In this document: piece after piece, positions 1 through 12,224 of the stretch
How the letters are laid out: every line of letters begins with the position of its first letter
Position numbering within the stretch: position 1 is the stretch's first letter
Assembly: GCA_902729315.2 (NCBI GenBank)
Contig: LR746271.1
Coordinates: forward strand, 776,001-840,000
DNA: 64,000 bases
Direction of reading: 5' to 3'
Source: Spirodela intermedia
Lineage: Eukaryota > Streptophyta > Magnoliopsida > Alismatales > Araceae
Notes under the pieces: generated by a model
What the model was told of the DNA's origin: nothing
The model's input: only the letters and a program-made list of their open reading frames with translations
The model's database searches: none
Made by a program: the position numbers and the translations under genes

Positions 1-368
1 AACGTTACTAAGCATGGGTCAGATCAAAAGCTTCCGGCCAAACGGCTACATTAGGATGGTCGTAACCTTCGATGAAGGAACATCGGCGTTCGAATTAGCC
101 TCGCAAATCCATCACTTTACCCTATGCCTCCATTATAGATAATTAATCCACCATCCTACCTCAGCCATTATAATCCACGAAATTAAATCTAGCTTATTAC
201 AACGCCTTTCCGACCATATCTATTTTGCATGAAATCATGAACTGTACTTCTAAATTATCAGTGTTACAACGGGCTGGGTTGCAAAAAACTAAATGATAAT
301 TCAACACTTCGCAATGATTTTTAAGAAAAAAAAATACTGATCTAAGGAGCTTTGGCGCCGAGTTTCAG

Positions 369-1309
369 ACACCGGCGGCGGCAACGCTCTTAATGTTCAG
401 AGGACCGTCAAGGATCTCATCGCCGCCGGCGTCGCGGGATGCTTCCTCGAGGTACCTGAGAACTCAATACCTCGTCCTTCCTTCCTCTTATTCTTTCTTT
501 ACGACGTTACTGAACCATCATCTCTCTCTCGCTAACAGGACCAGGCCTGGCCAAAGAAGTGTGGTATGGTTTTAAATGTCTTATTTTGTTATCTACTTTC
601 TTAGTTTCAAGCCAAGAGACGCTCATATTCTCCTCCTGTTTTTCTGGCTCGTCTTTTCTTCCCACTAGGGCACATGCGCGGCAAGTCGGTAATCATCTCT
701 TCATTCTCTCCACCCCTGCCTCCTCGCTGGTCCGCTAAGAACTTCCTGCGAAATTTCCTTACATATTCATGACGCGGTGATGGTCGTGGCGTGAAGGTGA
801 TCCCTGCCGAGGAGCACGCGGCCAAGATCGCGGCGGCGAGGGACGCTATCGGAGACGCGGACTTCTTCCTCATTGCCCGGACGGACGCCCGCGGACCGAA
901 CGGGCTGGACGACGCCATCGATCGGGCTAACCTGTACCACGACGCGGGGGCGGACGCCTGCTTCGTGGAGGCGCCGAGGAACGAGGAGGAGCTGAGGGAG
1001 ATTGGGCGGCGCACCAAGGGCCTCAGGGTCAGCAACATGATCGAGGGGGGAATCACGCCCCTCCGCACCCCGCAGGAACTCCAGGCCATGGGCTTCCACA
1101 TCGTCGAGCACTGCCTGACCACCCTCTACGCCGCCACCCGGGGAATGACCGAGGTGCTGAGGATCCTCAAGGAGGCCGGCACCACCCGGGAAGCGCTTCA
1201 CAAGTTGGCCACCTTCGAGGAGTTCAACCAGATGATCGACCTCGACTCCTGGAACGAGATCGAGGCTCGCTTTTCCAAGTACAAAGTCTCCGAAAAGGTG
1301 TTAGCATAG
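369..1309 (+). CDS. Carboxyvinyl-carboxyphosphonate phosphorylmutase-like (PEP mutase/isocitrate lyase family), copy A, 5' end outside window
   Basis: Four in-phase exons are seen: 369-451, 539-563, 669-688 and 797-1309, ending at TAG 1307-1309. They match exons 3-6 of copy B (12225-14008) in length and phase. The product carries the family core: DTGGGN at the start, FLEDQAWPKKCGHMRGK across the small exons (the KKCGH isocitrate-lyase signature), then VIPAEEHAAK and the C-terminal barrel. Over the last 171 residues I count 14 differences from copy B, about 92% identity. Positions 1-368 resemble copy B intron 2, so exon 2 should lie just before the window. Family members are plastid enzymes related to PEP mutase; the physiological substrate in plants is not settled. 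No stop or frameshift is seen in the visible exons, so this could be a working gene. The ATG-like start near 791 is only the intron end. Confidence 0.85.
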
Positions 1310-1445
1310 GACGAGCGGAGGGCTGGGGGGGGTTTTTCGTTAATAGGGGAATAATTTTTCAGAATAATTAACTTTGTCAGCTGGAGGGCCGGGGGGGATC
1401 TGTCTGTGGAACCTTACTCTTATTCATGAGATATCCAATAAATCT
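1310..1445 (+). other. 3' UTR of copy A with poly(A) signal
   Basis: AATAAA lies at 1437-1442, about 130 bases after the stop codon. The stretch from the stop to here still resembles the 3' flank of copy B (reverse complement of 12090-12224). Shared pieces include AGAATAATT and TTATTCAT followed by the poly(A)-like site. Similarity fades after this point, which marks the inner edge of the duplicated block. Confidence 0.5.
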
Positions 1446-4426
1446 TTTCTCCATCTTCGTCCTCAGTCACCGTCACCCTTGGTCTTCGCCTCGACTGCAT
1501 GCTCTTCAGTCCGACATCTCGCCGGTGAGCATTGTCTTATAATCTTGATTCCACCGGCTTCAGAGCCGATCCGAACGAAGGATTCTTCATTCATCTCTCA
1601 AGCCTTCGCCAGGAGGTCCGGTGGCTAGCCGGCATCGCGCAGACATGGTCAACGTGGAGGCTAGCCGCCTGTCTGCGACGAGCCGTGGGTCGAGCACGAG
1701 GGGTGGTGGGCGGCTGTCGGGGGCTCGTGAGCGAGAGGTGGATCGAGCTCGACATTTTGGCAGATTCAGGTGCACGGTTTTAGGGTAATCTCCCGTGTAG
1801 AGGGGCAGTTTCATCCTGTATTACCTTGTCATAAAATGTCTAGCTTTCATATTACGGCTTTTCTTGCAGAAAAGGAATGAGTTACTTTGTTTCCCCTTGT
1901 CAATTGAATGTTGTTCTTGTAATCCGGTTTCCTCTTCTTCTTAGCTCCCGACCAAGTGCCTAGGCGACGAATATATCTTTGAGCGTCGTCGCTAAGGTTT
2001 TTGTTGAATAAATACTAAGCATAGACGCCTTGGTGGGGCCTCTTTCTTAAGGGATCTGGTCAGGCTGTGACCATATTATGGGCTTAATGACTTGGAGAGA
2101 TAATGGGTCAACGCTGTTTATCAGGTCTACAAAGTTGGCTCTCTTTTCCCCAGATCAGGAGTTTTTAGGGCACACGAGGTAGGTTGTCTGTAACCTGACG
2201 TTGTATTTATTTTTTTTAACTAAAAAATCGACTTGACAAATCAAAATATATATGACTCAATCCTTAATTAGCATCTAGTTCAAGTGTTTAGAAGCCAACA
2301 AACTTTTTCAGGTACGTTTTTTAGCTACAATTACAATCAATTTATACTTTTAAGGACCACATGATGTAAAAAATATATATTTATTGGTCATTTCAGTATC
2401 ACATAATACATCATGTTAAAAGTTAAAAAAACATATATGGAAAATTATTAATCATGCTTTTCGTTTAATCCCTTTACCTCAAATCACTTTTGTGGTTAAA
2501 TGAAGCCCTTTTTTATTAAAAAAAATTGTAATCATTGATTCCCCTAAAATATTATTGACTTAATCAGAATAATATAATAACTTCTTAAAACACATTGAAG
2601 ACAATGTGTTTATAGCCTCTGTTATAAAATGGTGTTAAAAATATTCGTATGTGACAAACGAATTGGGCTTACTTAAAATTTAAAAAAAGAAATTTTTCTC
2701 AGCAATCAACAGAAGGAGAAAAACAATGCTCTTATATCAAATATGCTTGCTATATAAATTATATAATTTCTAAAAAGCATTTATTATGATGTGAATTTAC
2801 TATGTACTTAACAATGGTTTTTACATTGTTCCTCTTATTGACTTTCGAATAACCAAAAAGGAACACACTACTATGATGAAATTGTTCTCAATTAATACAT
2901 TTTCCTATAATTTAATAATGAATTACTCTTTGTAATATTATGCTTACTACATTGGGAAGAACATGAAGTATTCTTGACTATAAATATATCATTTAGTTAA
3001 ATGAAAATATATTGAATAATATAGCAACTTCTTAAAGAAAAATTAATTTTATTTTATTTTTTAATTAGCATGGTGATTTGTGTGAAACATTACTATTTCC
3101 TTTGACACACACGTAACCACATTTGAAAAAAAAATCAAATAAGTAAATAGAACACAAAAACACAACTTTTGATTAATCTTATATACTCTCACAAATGTTG
3201 AACATGTGACTCTTTTGTTGGTTTTAAGAACAATGCAAGAGAAATTAGACATGAGAGAGAGAGATGGAGGGAGGGAGGAAGAGAGAGAGAGAGAGAGAGA
3301 GAGAGAATTAGTCTTTTTTAATTTCTCTTTGACTTTTAGTGTTTTATATAATTTATAAAATTAGAATTTATAGTAGTTAGGCACACCTTGCCTAGAATAC
3401 TCTCTAAGAACCTTTTCCTAGGTTCTACTAACTAAGTTAATACAAATATTGAACATCAAGGCTTCAATTAACATCCACTTGATTTTACAACTCTAGTCAA
3501 CATATGTTTTTCCCACAAATACCTTATTTAGGTTCAATGGAGGTTAGGGAAAATGTTAAGAGTGGGAATGAATTGAGTTTCTATGGAGTTTTGTTAATTT
3601 TTGTTTTCTACATGTCAATAACTGTGTTGACACATGTTCTCTCACAGTTTTCTCTTTCCTAATACAAGTTCTTTGAAGACTCTATCTCTTTCAATGCTAG
3701 ATCTCTCATAGTTCTCTCTTCACCACTAAAGACACTAATGTTTTTTATATTTGTTTGTCTCTCATTGGCTACTTTTAATCTCAAAGGATTTTTTATATTG
3801 GAGTTTACTATTTTTCTCATAAATAAATATTAATTTTCATGAGATCAACAACTCAATCACACTAATTTTGTCTCCTCATATACCTCATCCTTCATGGGCT
3901 GAAGCAAGCTATTAGCACTTTGTGCTTTAGCCCAAACACCTCTCCCCTCACCACCCAAGTACCTTAGGGTCAGATGAAGAGCATCAACCTTTGAGATGAA
4001 TATTGTTTTGAATCACCAATGTCAAATATAGGATTGATGTGGTTTTCTATACTCTATTGAAGCTCGCAGTGGTGAATCTGATATTTGTTACAGCATCAAC
4101 AGCCATTGGAGAGTTTTCTTCTCTTCACAACCTTTTTCTTATTTATCCTCAGTGTTCTCAAGTTGCTCCTTGTCTTGAAAAATGGTCATGTAATTTTTTT
4201 AAAAATCACAATGTCTAGAATGCTAGCCAACAACCTTTGCTTTTTTGTTCTTCGAAACTCTATGTTTTCTCATCTATTTTATCTGAAATTTGAACTAAAG
4301 ATTCGTTTCTTGTCAATGAATATTTTTTACGTTGAGGTTGAGTCTAAATAAGCTTGTTTAATTCATTATTGTCTCTACATAATCTGCTAATTTGTCACAA
4401 TCCAGAATATGTGCCAACAACCTTTG
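1446..4426. other. Gene-free, increasingly AT-rich spacer
   Basis: No coding exon is recognised. About 1450-1800 is moderately GC-rich and unassigned; from about 2200 the DNA is very AT-rich. The only clear structure is a GA microsatellite at 3252-3306. Short ORFs here show no codon pattern or family resemblance. Confidence 0.5.
3252..3306. repeat. (GA)n microsatellite
   Basis: Mostly GA dinucleotides with a short GGGA-rich interruption near 3266-3280. It lies in AT-rich DNA away from any gene. Confidence 0.9.
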
Positions 4427-4700
4427 ACTTGATATTCTATGAATTATTAGGTATTTCTTCACTAAAGCTTCTGAATTGTCATCTTCCAAATTCTAAATTC
4501 AAGAGTAGCACCTAACTTAATATTTTATGAATTTCTAGGTATTTCTTCATTGAAGCTTCTCACTTTGTCATCATCTAGATTCTATTTTCAAGACTTGTAC
4601 TTGGTTTGATATTCTATAAATTTCTAGGTATTTTCTCACTCGAGCTTATAATGTGTCATTATCTAAGTTTCAAGTTCTATACTTGTCGATGACTTTAATA
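4427..4700. repeat. Three diverged tandem repeats of about 90 bp
   Basis: The phrase GATATTCTATGAATT.TTAGGTATTTC recurs with changes near 4429, 4519 and 4608. Each copy is followed by a version of CTTCTGAATTGTCATC. The spacing is about 90 bp. No coding capacity is seen. It may be part of an old element or a small degraded satellite. Confidence 0.6.
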
Positions 4701-5212
4701 TTTGACATGAGCTAATCGTTGTATAATAAATTACATAAACTTAAAAGTTATAAAACTAAAAGATACTATTTTTCAGATTTTTAAAATATTTCTAAACAAA
4801 TAAATAATTATAATTCAATAAAAGGTTTCAAAAATAGTGAGGACTTTTCAAGTTGATCATAAAGATGTAAGATAATATCTTGTAATATTTCAAAAAAAGT
4901 TAAAAGAATATATTTTTTTTATTTTAGACTAAATAATGAATATAAAATATATTTTTAAAATTCACAAAAAAGAGAAATAAGGGTGCAGACGTCAAGATGA
5001 TGTCAGCACCTCAACAAACATGAATCTAACAGAAACAATATTTCACTCGGTGATTCTTATAGAAGTGATTACATAAGATTTAATTTGTAAAATTAAGATC
5101 TGTAAAAGTTAGAAAAATCGTAATTGAATGAAGAATATTTTTGAAACTTTAAATTACACAAATTATCACTAAATTAAGTAAAAATTAAGTTGAAAGCAGA
5201 AAAGAAAAAGTT

Positions 5213-5570
5213 TCAGCATCACGACAATAATTGTCGAAATTCTATATGTTTGGGAGGATTATCAAATAATATCTACTACCTCAAAGGCTCTCATTGACAT
5301 AGACGACTTGAACATTCGTTGGATCTCTCTTCCAAGTTCAAAAAATAATAATAGAAGTTAAACTAGTTAAAAAATAGTAAAATAGAGTTCTAGCATAGCA
5401 ACGACTATACGTCAAAATATTGAGTATCTGAAAAAACCATCAAACAATGTTCACAGCCTGAAAGGCTCTCCCTAGACATAGACGATGTGGGTAATCTCTA
5501 GATCTTCTTGCAAAATCTAGAAATCAATAAAGTGGGTTGACGAATCGTCTTCAGTAACTGTCACCCAATG
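5213..5570. repeat. Diverged direct repeat, period about 180 bp
   Basis: Two neighbouring blocks begin near 5215 and 5395. They share the order GCAT..CGAC, then TCAAA.AATRT, then AAAGGCTCTC, then GACATAGACGA, then TCTCT..TCTTC. The spacing between matching words is about 178-180 bp. A shorter echo around GGCTGTCACCCGACGAAG follows at 5590-5630. No element class is assigned. Confidence 0.5.
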
Positions 5571-6140
5571 AAGTAAAAAAATGACGATTTTGTGGATCTC
5601 CAATGGCTGTCACCCGACGAAGATAAGCTGAATGGAGGTAAGGTGCGTCTTATAGAGCTTCATCTTCAAGTCTACGTAACTAGAGGAGGCTCTTGATCGC
5701 ATCTGATACGCTCCTAAGAGGTAGCGACTTGTCTCTCAATAGATCGCCATCTTCTCGATGATGACTTATTTGTCAATCAATTGAAGATAATTTACACAAT
5801 TGATTCGTGATCTTTTTATTCAGAATCATTCGACAATTTTAATAACAATGCTCTGTGAATCGCATTGATGATAGTTTTGCTGATGATTAAACAATTCTAA
5901 TGGCTTAATCGTTGAGATGCAATCTACAAGAAATTTATAATTTAATTAGATAAAAATATGAGTTTTTACTCTAAAAGGATTCAAACTCGCATTAGTCACC
6001 TATCTACATGAGAGAGAGTGAAATAAATACATGAGTATTCTTATAAAATGACATCATAAGAGTATCTCCTTGTCATAAATAAGAGGTATTTTAAGTGTTA
6101 AAATTATTTAAAATATTAGAGGAAGTTGTGATGTCTATTT

Positions 6141-6184
6141 AGTCCCACATCAACTATTTTCTAAGTTTAGAGGTACATATATAG
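6141..6184 (+). promoter_or_regulatory. Plant snRNA-type promoter candidate (USE plus TATA)
   Basis: GTCCCACATCA at 6142-6152 differs at one base from the plant upstream sequence element RTCCCACATCG of U-snRNA genes. TATATA follows at 6178-6183, leaving 25 bases between them. That spacing is known for Pol III snRNA genes such as U6, and is shorter than for Pol II snRNA genes. A T5 run at 6391-6395 could end a Pol III transcript of about 185 nt starting near 6208. The downstream sequence does not look like U6, U3 or 7SL RNA. The motif also turns up in repeats, so this may be a promoter relic. Confidence 0.35.
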
Positions 6185-6400
6185 TAACACAAGATTTTAT
6201 ATTCAATAAGGTTCTCTCTCGCATGTGTACAACCATTCCTTACCTCATGCCCGATTAGTCACTAGTGACATGGAAAGGGAGTGATGCACATGTGTCCTCA
6301 ACCAGTCCTTAGCTGCTCGAGCCCTTACTCACGGCTTCACTTGACTATGCTTTTGACCCGCTTGTGGGCCAACTAGCCAGAAGGTTTCCCTTTTTCTACC

Positions 6401-6585
6401 TTTTTATTTTATTTTATTTTATTTTATTTTATTTTATTTTATTTTATTTTATTTTATTTTATTTTATTTTATTTTATTTTATTTTATTTTATTTTATTTT
6501 GTTTTATTTTATTTTGTTTTATTTTATTTTATTTTATTTTATTTTATTTTATTTATTTTATTTTATTTTATTTTATTTTATTTAT
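6401..6585. repeat. (ATTTT)n pentanucleotide array
   Basis: About 36 nearly perfect TTTTA units run without a break except for two G substitutions near 6501-6520 and two short-unit slips near 6550 and 6580. The apparent Phe/Ile/Leu/Tyr-rich ORF across it is the repeat read as codons and is not a gene. Confidence 0.97.
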
Positions 6586-9500
6586 CTCAAAAATAAAATT
6601 ATATAAATTCACATAATTAGTAAAAAATTCATATTAACCAAATAAAAATTAGTTTTCATCATTTAACATAAATATAAGTCTATTTATCATGAGTTAATTC
6701 TTAAAATATATTAATCTTAATTATTAACTCATGATAATGAAGACTTATCAATATTTTAAGATTTTTTTGATATTTCATCATAAACGTTGGCACTAGATTT
6801 CATGTACTTATGTACAAGATCTAGGATTATCCATTAGTTCCAACATATCCCAAGAATTTATTCGTTGGATTCACTAGTTTGGCATAAGATCATAAGAGCA
6901 TTAACATTATACATATTGAATCATTCTTAGAAATATTGAACCTTTAACACAAGTTCTTATGCCATTCATTGAATATTCAGTAAGTAATCAATAAATATTT
7001 TTTTATATTTTAGTATCAAAACCGAAGACATCAACACCTTCTAGATTCATACTTATAGAGGGCAACCTAACTAATACCCAACTTATCTCTTGTAAACTCA
7101 GTTCTTGGTTGGTCAAAGTATTGTGAGTATTTCAATATAGATTAAGAACATGTAAATGCTCTTACAATTAAACTTGAAGTTCAGGGGATGTGAATTCCTC
7201 ATCTTGGAGCTGTAAACGCAATTTATGGTATGGGTGCACTTAAATGTCTATGAGAGAAAGTTGAATTTAGATCACTAAATGGTGTTCCTCACTTAGGGGA
7301 TTTCAGGAGGACGATCGTTATCTAGGAGTGTTCTCTTCATGATTGTTCTGAGTATACACTCAAAACATGCTTAGAGAATGGTCTAGTTTCGATCTACTAT
7401 AAGATTTTGTTATTTTCCCATTTGGTCTTGTAATTGTGTGGCCTTTTACTATTTTTCTACCTTATTAGATTCATAATTTTAGACCATTCTTATAAAGAAT
7501 AAAGAAAAACTTACAATAAAATTGGCTCTAAAAATTTTATGAAATTTTACCAAATTAAACTAGATTACTTGAATTGTAATGAATGGTCATGAAGATGTTC
7601 AAATATTGTTTACAACGTTAAATTAAAATTTTATACATACATAAATTTTCTTCAAATCTCAATATTTCATCCACAAGTTGACTCATTTCCATAAATGAAA
7701 ACTTAGATAAAATATTTGCCTACTATGTGAGCCCACTTGCTTTTTAGGTCATTTAAGAGATAAGAGTTATTTATTATTCAACTTGTCTCTATAGCTTGTC
7801 ATTTTTTTCTTACAAAGTAAGTATATCCACTTCTTACAAAGTGAAAAAATAGAATCTTCCAAGCCCAATGGTAACTTTCTCAATCTCAATGTAAAATAGA
7901 TCTAAGTAGGTGTGTCATCTCATGAGTCATTCTTTTAGAAATTAGAAACACTTCAGGTTATGCAATTATTTTTAAAATCACATGGGACCTTCTTAAGGGT
8001 TATACAAAATATTCTATCAATAGCTTTTTTCAAGTTCCTAGGATAAGTTTGATATTATAAAATTAGTATTCTACCCTTGTATTTATTTGTCATCTTCAAA
8101 ACTATATTGGCTTCAAAACCTCACATCTTTTGCTAGTCTAACTTCAATACTGAGATTTATTTTGAAAACTCTTGTAATGGGCTCTTTATACAGCCCAAAT
8201 ACATTATGCTTCAATTTCAAATCACTAAGAACAAATTGATCAAAGATTATCTTAATCAGCACATAGGTCAATTAATTAGATAGTTTCTATGGTCATCAAT
8301 AGGACTATTTTTGGCGAAGTCACATTATAGATCAATTAGGAAGAAACCTTCAAGTATTTTGTTGATAATCTAAGGTGTTGAATACATCACCACTATTAGA
8401 TCTTTTAAATAACATATTTGGTTTGTTAAATTTCTCCAACAAAGTTTCTTTTTTTTCTCACTTAAGGTTAGTTTGACATTTTATAGGTCTACAGTTTACT
8501 TGACCCATTTTCTATTATTAGATTTTAGGCTGCACATAGATCTAGAATGAGTGCTTGAATTGATGTATTCTTAATTTCGACCTTGGTCAAGTGTGTTTCT
8601 AAGGCTTTCAATCTTCTCCCTCAATCCTAAAAGTCCTACAATATTTCTAGACCTAGAGTATGGGACTAGGGGATTTTTGAAATGGTTTGGGCCCTAGCCT
8701 TGTGCACTCTCTAAGAACTACCCTCATTCTTGGGTTCCACTCAGCCAAATGTTCACCACACAACTGATGACTACTGAATTGAGCTCATAAAATTTCATTA
8801 CGAATTTCTTTTCTAGATTTATGACTCTACGTGACCAATAATTGATTAAAGTATGTTTTCAAGGTGATTGAATCCAAGTGACCAATAACTGATTAAAGGT
8901 CTCAACCCTAAGTGATCAACAACTAATTTCAATCCATGATTTAATCTTTGAGAATAAAAGCTAATCTCAAGTTTTTTTCTCAAATATTAAGAAGATTTCA
9001 CCATGAATTGTTTCTAGATGAATATGTTGACTTACAGTCTATTTGGAAACTTTATGAAGAGGACGGTGGTTGAAGGCTTGATTTTTGTATTCCTCTTCTC
9101 ATATGAATGTTGGGTGAGGGTGGAAGGTGTAGTCACTTTGATCTGGTTGACGAAGACCTTGAGAAGCTTGAATTTTGTTCCTTATGTTGCATTTTTATCC
9201 ATTGACTAGTTAAGAAGACCTCTCAATTTTTCACAGAATTTTATGCAAAATAATATCAACCAAGTTCTTGAGATTGTAGATTGATTAGATGTGATCATTT
9301 GGAACTCACTAGACGTCGGAGAGATACGGAATTTATAGATAAAATGAAATTCAAATACCTCTCCTATTTTTAGTGTCTCTTGATGTTTGAATTATAAAAT
9401 TAGTTAGAAATTCAAACAGCTAGAAACCAATATGACATGTTTTCTAAGGGTTTGGATGTCCTCTTGGTAAATGAAAACATATTTTCTTTAAATAGAAAGA

Positions 9501-10380
9501 TCTATATCCAGATAGTGTCTCTTCAATCAAGTTTAATAAAGATATACAAAATAGAACCGATAATATATATCTAGACAAAGTAACAATTTGGTAACCAAAA
9601 CATTTTCAAATTGCTTCAACCAAAATATGATTGTCGAGAAGATACATTGTATTACAATCTTAATAGATAAAATCGTAACTTTGATGATATTAAATATTTA
9701 AATTATTTTTTAAAATATATTTTTTAATATTTTAAAAATCATGTGTGGTAGTTGATCTCTTAAAACTATTGTTGTAATTAAAGTTTAAATGGATCAAATT
9801 TAAATTTATAAGCCAGAAATTAATGTAGGAATATCAGATGATATATTGGTAAATATATGGGTCAATCATAGGGACAATTAGAAATTTAAATTAATTGTTG
9901 CAAAATGTGTAATTGAGAAGGACAAATGTTAAGGTGAGATGATTAGAGAAAAATACATAGTTCCACTTAGAAATCATGATGAAGGTGTTTTCACAATGAA
10001 AACACAGAGAGAATTGCCCAACATATCTGATGTAGGACAAAGAAGCCAGAAGAGATCCCCTTAAAGAGAACTACATGTTGATCTTTAGAGTTAACTTAGA
10101 TAAAAGTTTTGAGGGTTTAATATCTAAATGATCTTGCAATTTTATGAGAATTATGATCATTAATTACTTGTATTCAAAGAATGAGATAAGGCTTCTCAAC
10201 CAAGGTTTGAACCATCAATCTTTCATGTGAATGTGGCTATCTTATCAATCTCACAAATTCTAAGAATAAAGATTTAAAAATTATGACTAACTTCATGAAA
10301 ATTGAAAATCAACACATCTTTGCAATCGAAATTTTTTATCTCTTGAATATTTTTGGTGGCTTGAATTTCACGAGCCTTGT
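6586..10380. other. Gene-free AT-rich spacer
   Basis: No exon, RNA gene or complete mobile element is recognised. Small local repeats occur near 8830-8930, where GTGACCAATAA.TGATTAAAG appears twice and a weaker third copy follows. Many stops in all frames and the lack of conserved words suggest old intergenic DNA, perhaps decayed transposons. Confidence 0.45.
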
Positions 10381-10552
10381 TAGGGATTGGTTTGAACCAA
10401 GGAGTGGACTGGTGCGGTTCGAAGGGAATGGGCCGTTTGGGCCGGGCGGCTAGAACCGGTTTTGATTAAAAAAATAAAAAAGGAAACCAAGCCGGTGGGA
10501 GAAACGGTCGAATCGAGGGCGTTGGCGGCAGAGAGAGAAAAGGGATTTCGTC

Positions 10553-10797
10553 GGGACGGGCGGCTAAAAGGCGGACGGCGGCGACAACGGGAGAGAGAAA
10601 AGGAGAGGGTTTCGCGACGGACGGACGGCCGGAAGGTGGAGCGGCGGCGACGGGGGGAGAGAGAAAGGGTTTTGCGACGGACGGACGACCGGAAGGTGGA
10701 GTGGCGGCGACGGCGGCAGAGAGAAAGGGTTTTGCGATGGACGGGCGGCCGGAAGGCGGAACGGTGGCGACGGCGGGAGTTGGCAATGGTGGAGTCG
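10553..10797. repeat. GC-rich imperfect tandem repeat, 60-bp unit, about four copies
   Basis: Units begin near 10553, 10617, 10677 and 10737. Each has GGACGG.CGGCCGGAAGG, then GCGGCGACGG, then AGAGAGAAAGGGTTTTGCGA. Because 60 is divisible by three, the array reads as long Arg/Gly-rich or Pro/Ser-rich ORFs on both strands. These are by-products of the repeat, not recognised proteins. The array sits in a GC-rich island (about 10400-11500) inside very AT-rich DNA. Confidence 0.85.
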
Positions 10798-11106
10798 ATC
10801 GGGTGGTTCGTCGGGACGACAGCGAATCGAAGGCTTGCGGCGACGGAAGGGGAAAGCGACTACAGGGCGGCGGAAGCAAGGATGGCGAAGGCGATCGACG
10901 GCGGCAACGAGTAAGGGTAGAACAGTGAGGGGCGGAGGCTGGAATGGAGGCGGCGGCAGCGACGGATGGCGACGACTTCGACTGATGGGATGGGATGATG
11001 GCCGTGGACAGCAGGGACAGCGAGAGGCAGGGACGGAAGTGGCGGGGAGGCAAATGGCGACGACAAGCTGGTGGCTACTGCAGGAGAGAGAACAGGATAA
11101 AAGGTT

Positions 11107-11215
11107 CCCCTAATCCAGGGGGGCAAGAAGAAGAAGATACCCCTAATCCAATAGGCGAGCGAGAGAGAAGAGGAACCCCTAATCCAAGAGGTGAGAGTGA
11201 TAATAGGGGAAGTCG
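11107..11215. repeat. Short tandem repeat with CCCCTAATCC motif
   Basis: CCCCTAATCC begins at 11107, 11140 and 11176, so the unit is 33-36 bp. The filler is purine-rich (GAAGAAGAAG, GAGCGAGAGAG). It belongs to the same GC-rich island as the 60-bp array. Confidence 0.7.
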
Positions 11216-11511
11216 TTAGACGCGCCCCTTCCCAAATGATGTCAAGGGGTGACGTGGCCTCTTCTCCGGCCTCTTCTTCCTCCTCGTGGGCCCACCAAAG
11301 GGGAGGGATCCTCTTGACCAAGATAGATGGCCCTGACTTCATCAATACTCCAGTTCTAACCGACTGTCAGACGGCTACCTGGGGTCGACACCGGGTCTGC
11401 CTTTAAGGAGACAGCTGCAGCCGGGGACGTCGACAGTCCGGCGAAGTTGGCAGCAGTCATTTACCAGCTCGTGGGGGGCAGGCGGATACCAACGTGATCT
11501 GTCGACCAGCC

Positions 11512-11520
11512 TATATAAAA
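11512..11520 (+). promoter_or_regulatory. TATA box candidate in GC-rich island
   Basis: TATATAAAA follows a GC-rich stretch and precedes a pyrimidine-rich leader-like region with CTCG repeats near 11620-11645. No plausible coding exon follows before copy B, whose 3' end faces it. It could be the promoter part of a solo LTR or of a lost transposon, but no matching second LTR was seen in the window. Confidence 0.3.
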
Positions 11521-12224
11521 TAAGGTGGAAAAAATTCTCCTTGATAAGCTCTCCTCAAGATACCGGCCTGCTACGTTAAGAAAATTCGGGTGGTCCTCCC
11601 AGACGAGGCCTCCTCCCTCCCTCTCGCTCGCTCGCTCGCTCGCTTGCTCTCTCGTCTCTGGGAATCACCGCGTATCGACAAGAAGAAGAACGCAGAACAA
11701 CGTCGAGGGAAACGGGCGAACTTGATACGCCGAACTGCGTCTAAATAGGGAAATCCTGGCCCATTCGTAAATAGCACAAACAAGGAAAACCCGGTAGAGA
11801 GGAGTGGCGGCAACACTTGGACGGCCAAATCTGGTCGTTTACTTGCTGACCAGTGATGGTGGGTCCAAGTCTCTCTCTATCTCTCTTCCGGGCTTTCGGC
11901 CGGACATCTTGTCGGCTTGTGCAGCTGATGGCGGCGGGACCCCCCATCTGTATTCTGAAGCAAGAGGAACGTCCCTCCTCTCTCTTCCTCCCTCTCTCTC
12001 GCTCTCTCTCTCTCTCACTCTCATCAAAGAGAAGCTGGAACAAGAAACATGGAACCGGGGCAGAGACGATACTACGATAGGACGAAGGTATAGATGACGA
12101 AATTTACTGGAATCTTATGAATAAGACAAAGCCCCTAAAAACAAATCCCCCTCCCCACACCACACAATCCTCCGGCTGACTCTGTAAATTATTCTGCAAA
12201 ACCTTCCCTCCCTCTCCGATCGTC

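Noticed and set aside
607-1201. Minus-strand ORFs of 144 and 171 codons opposite copy A
   Set aside because: They are antisense shadows of the GC-rich last exon of copy A, which has clear homology on the plus strand.
5960-6010. A box-B-like GAGTTTGAATCC on the minus strand as a tRNA or SINE
   Set aside because: No box A at suitable spacing and no cloverleaf could be drawn.
6364-6606. An 80-codon ORF of Phe/Ile/Leu/Tyr repeats
   Set aside because: It is the ATTTT pentanucleotide array read as codons.
10462-11345. Several overlapping Arg/Gly-rich and Pro/Ser-rich ORFs on both strands
   Set aside because: They follow the 60-bp tandem repeat, whose length is a multiple of three; no domain, splice model or conserved motif supports a protein.
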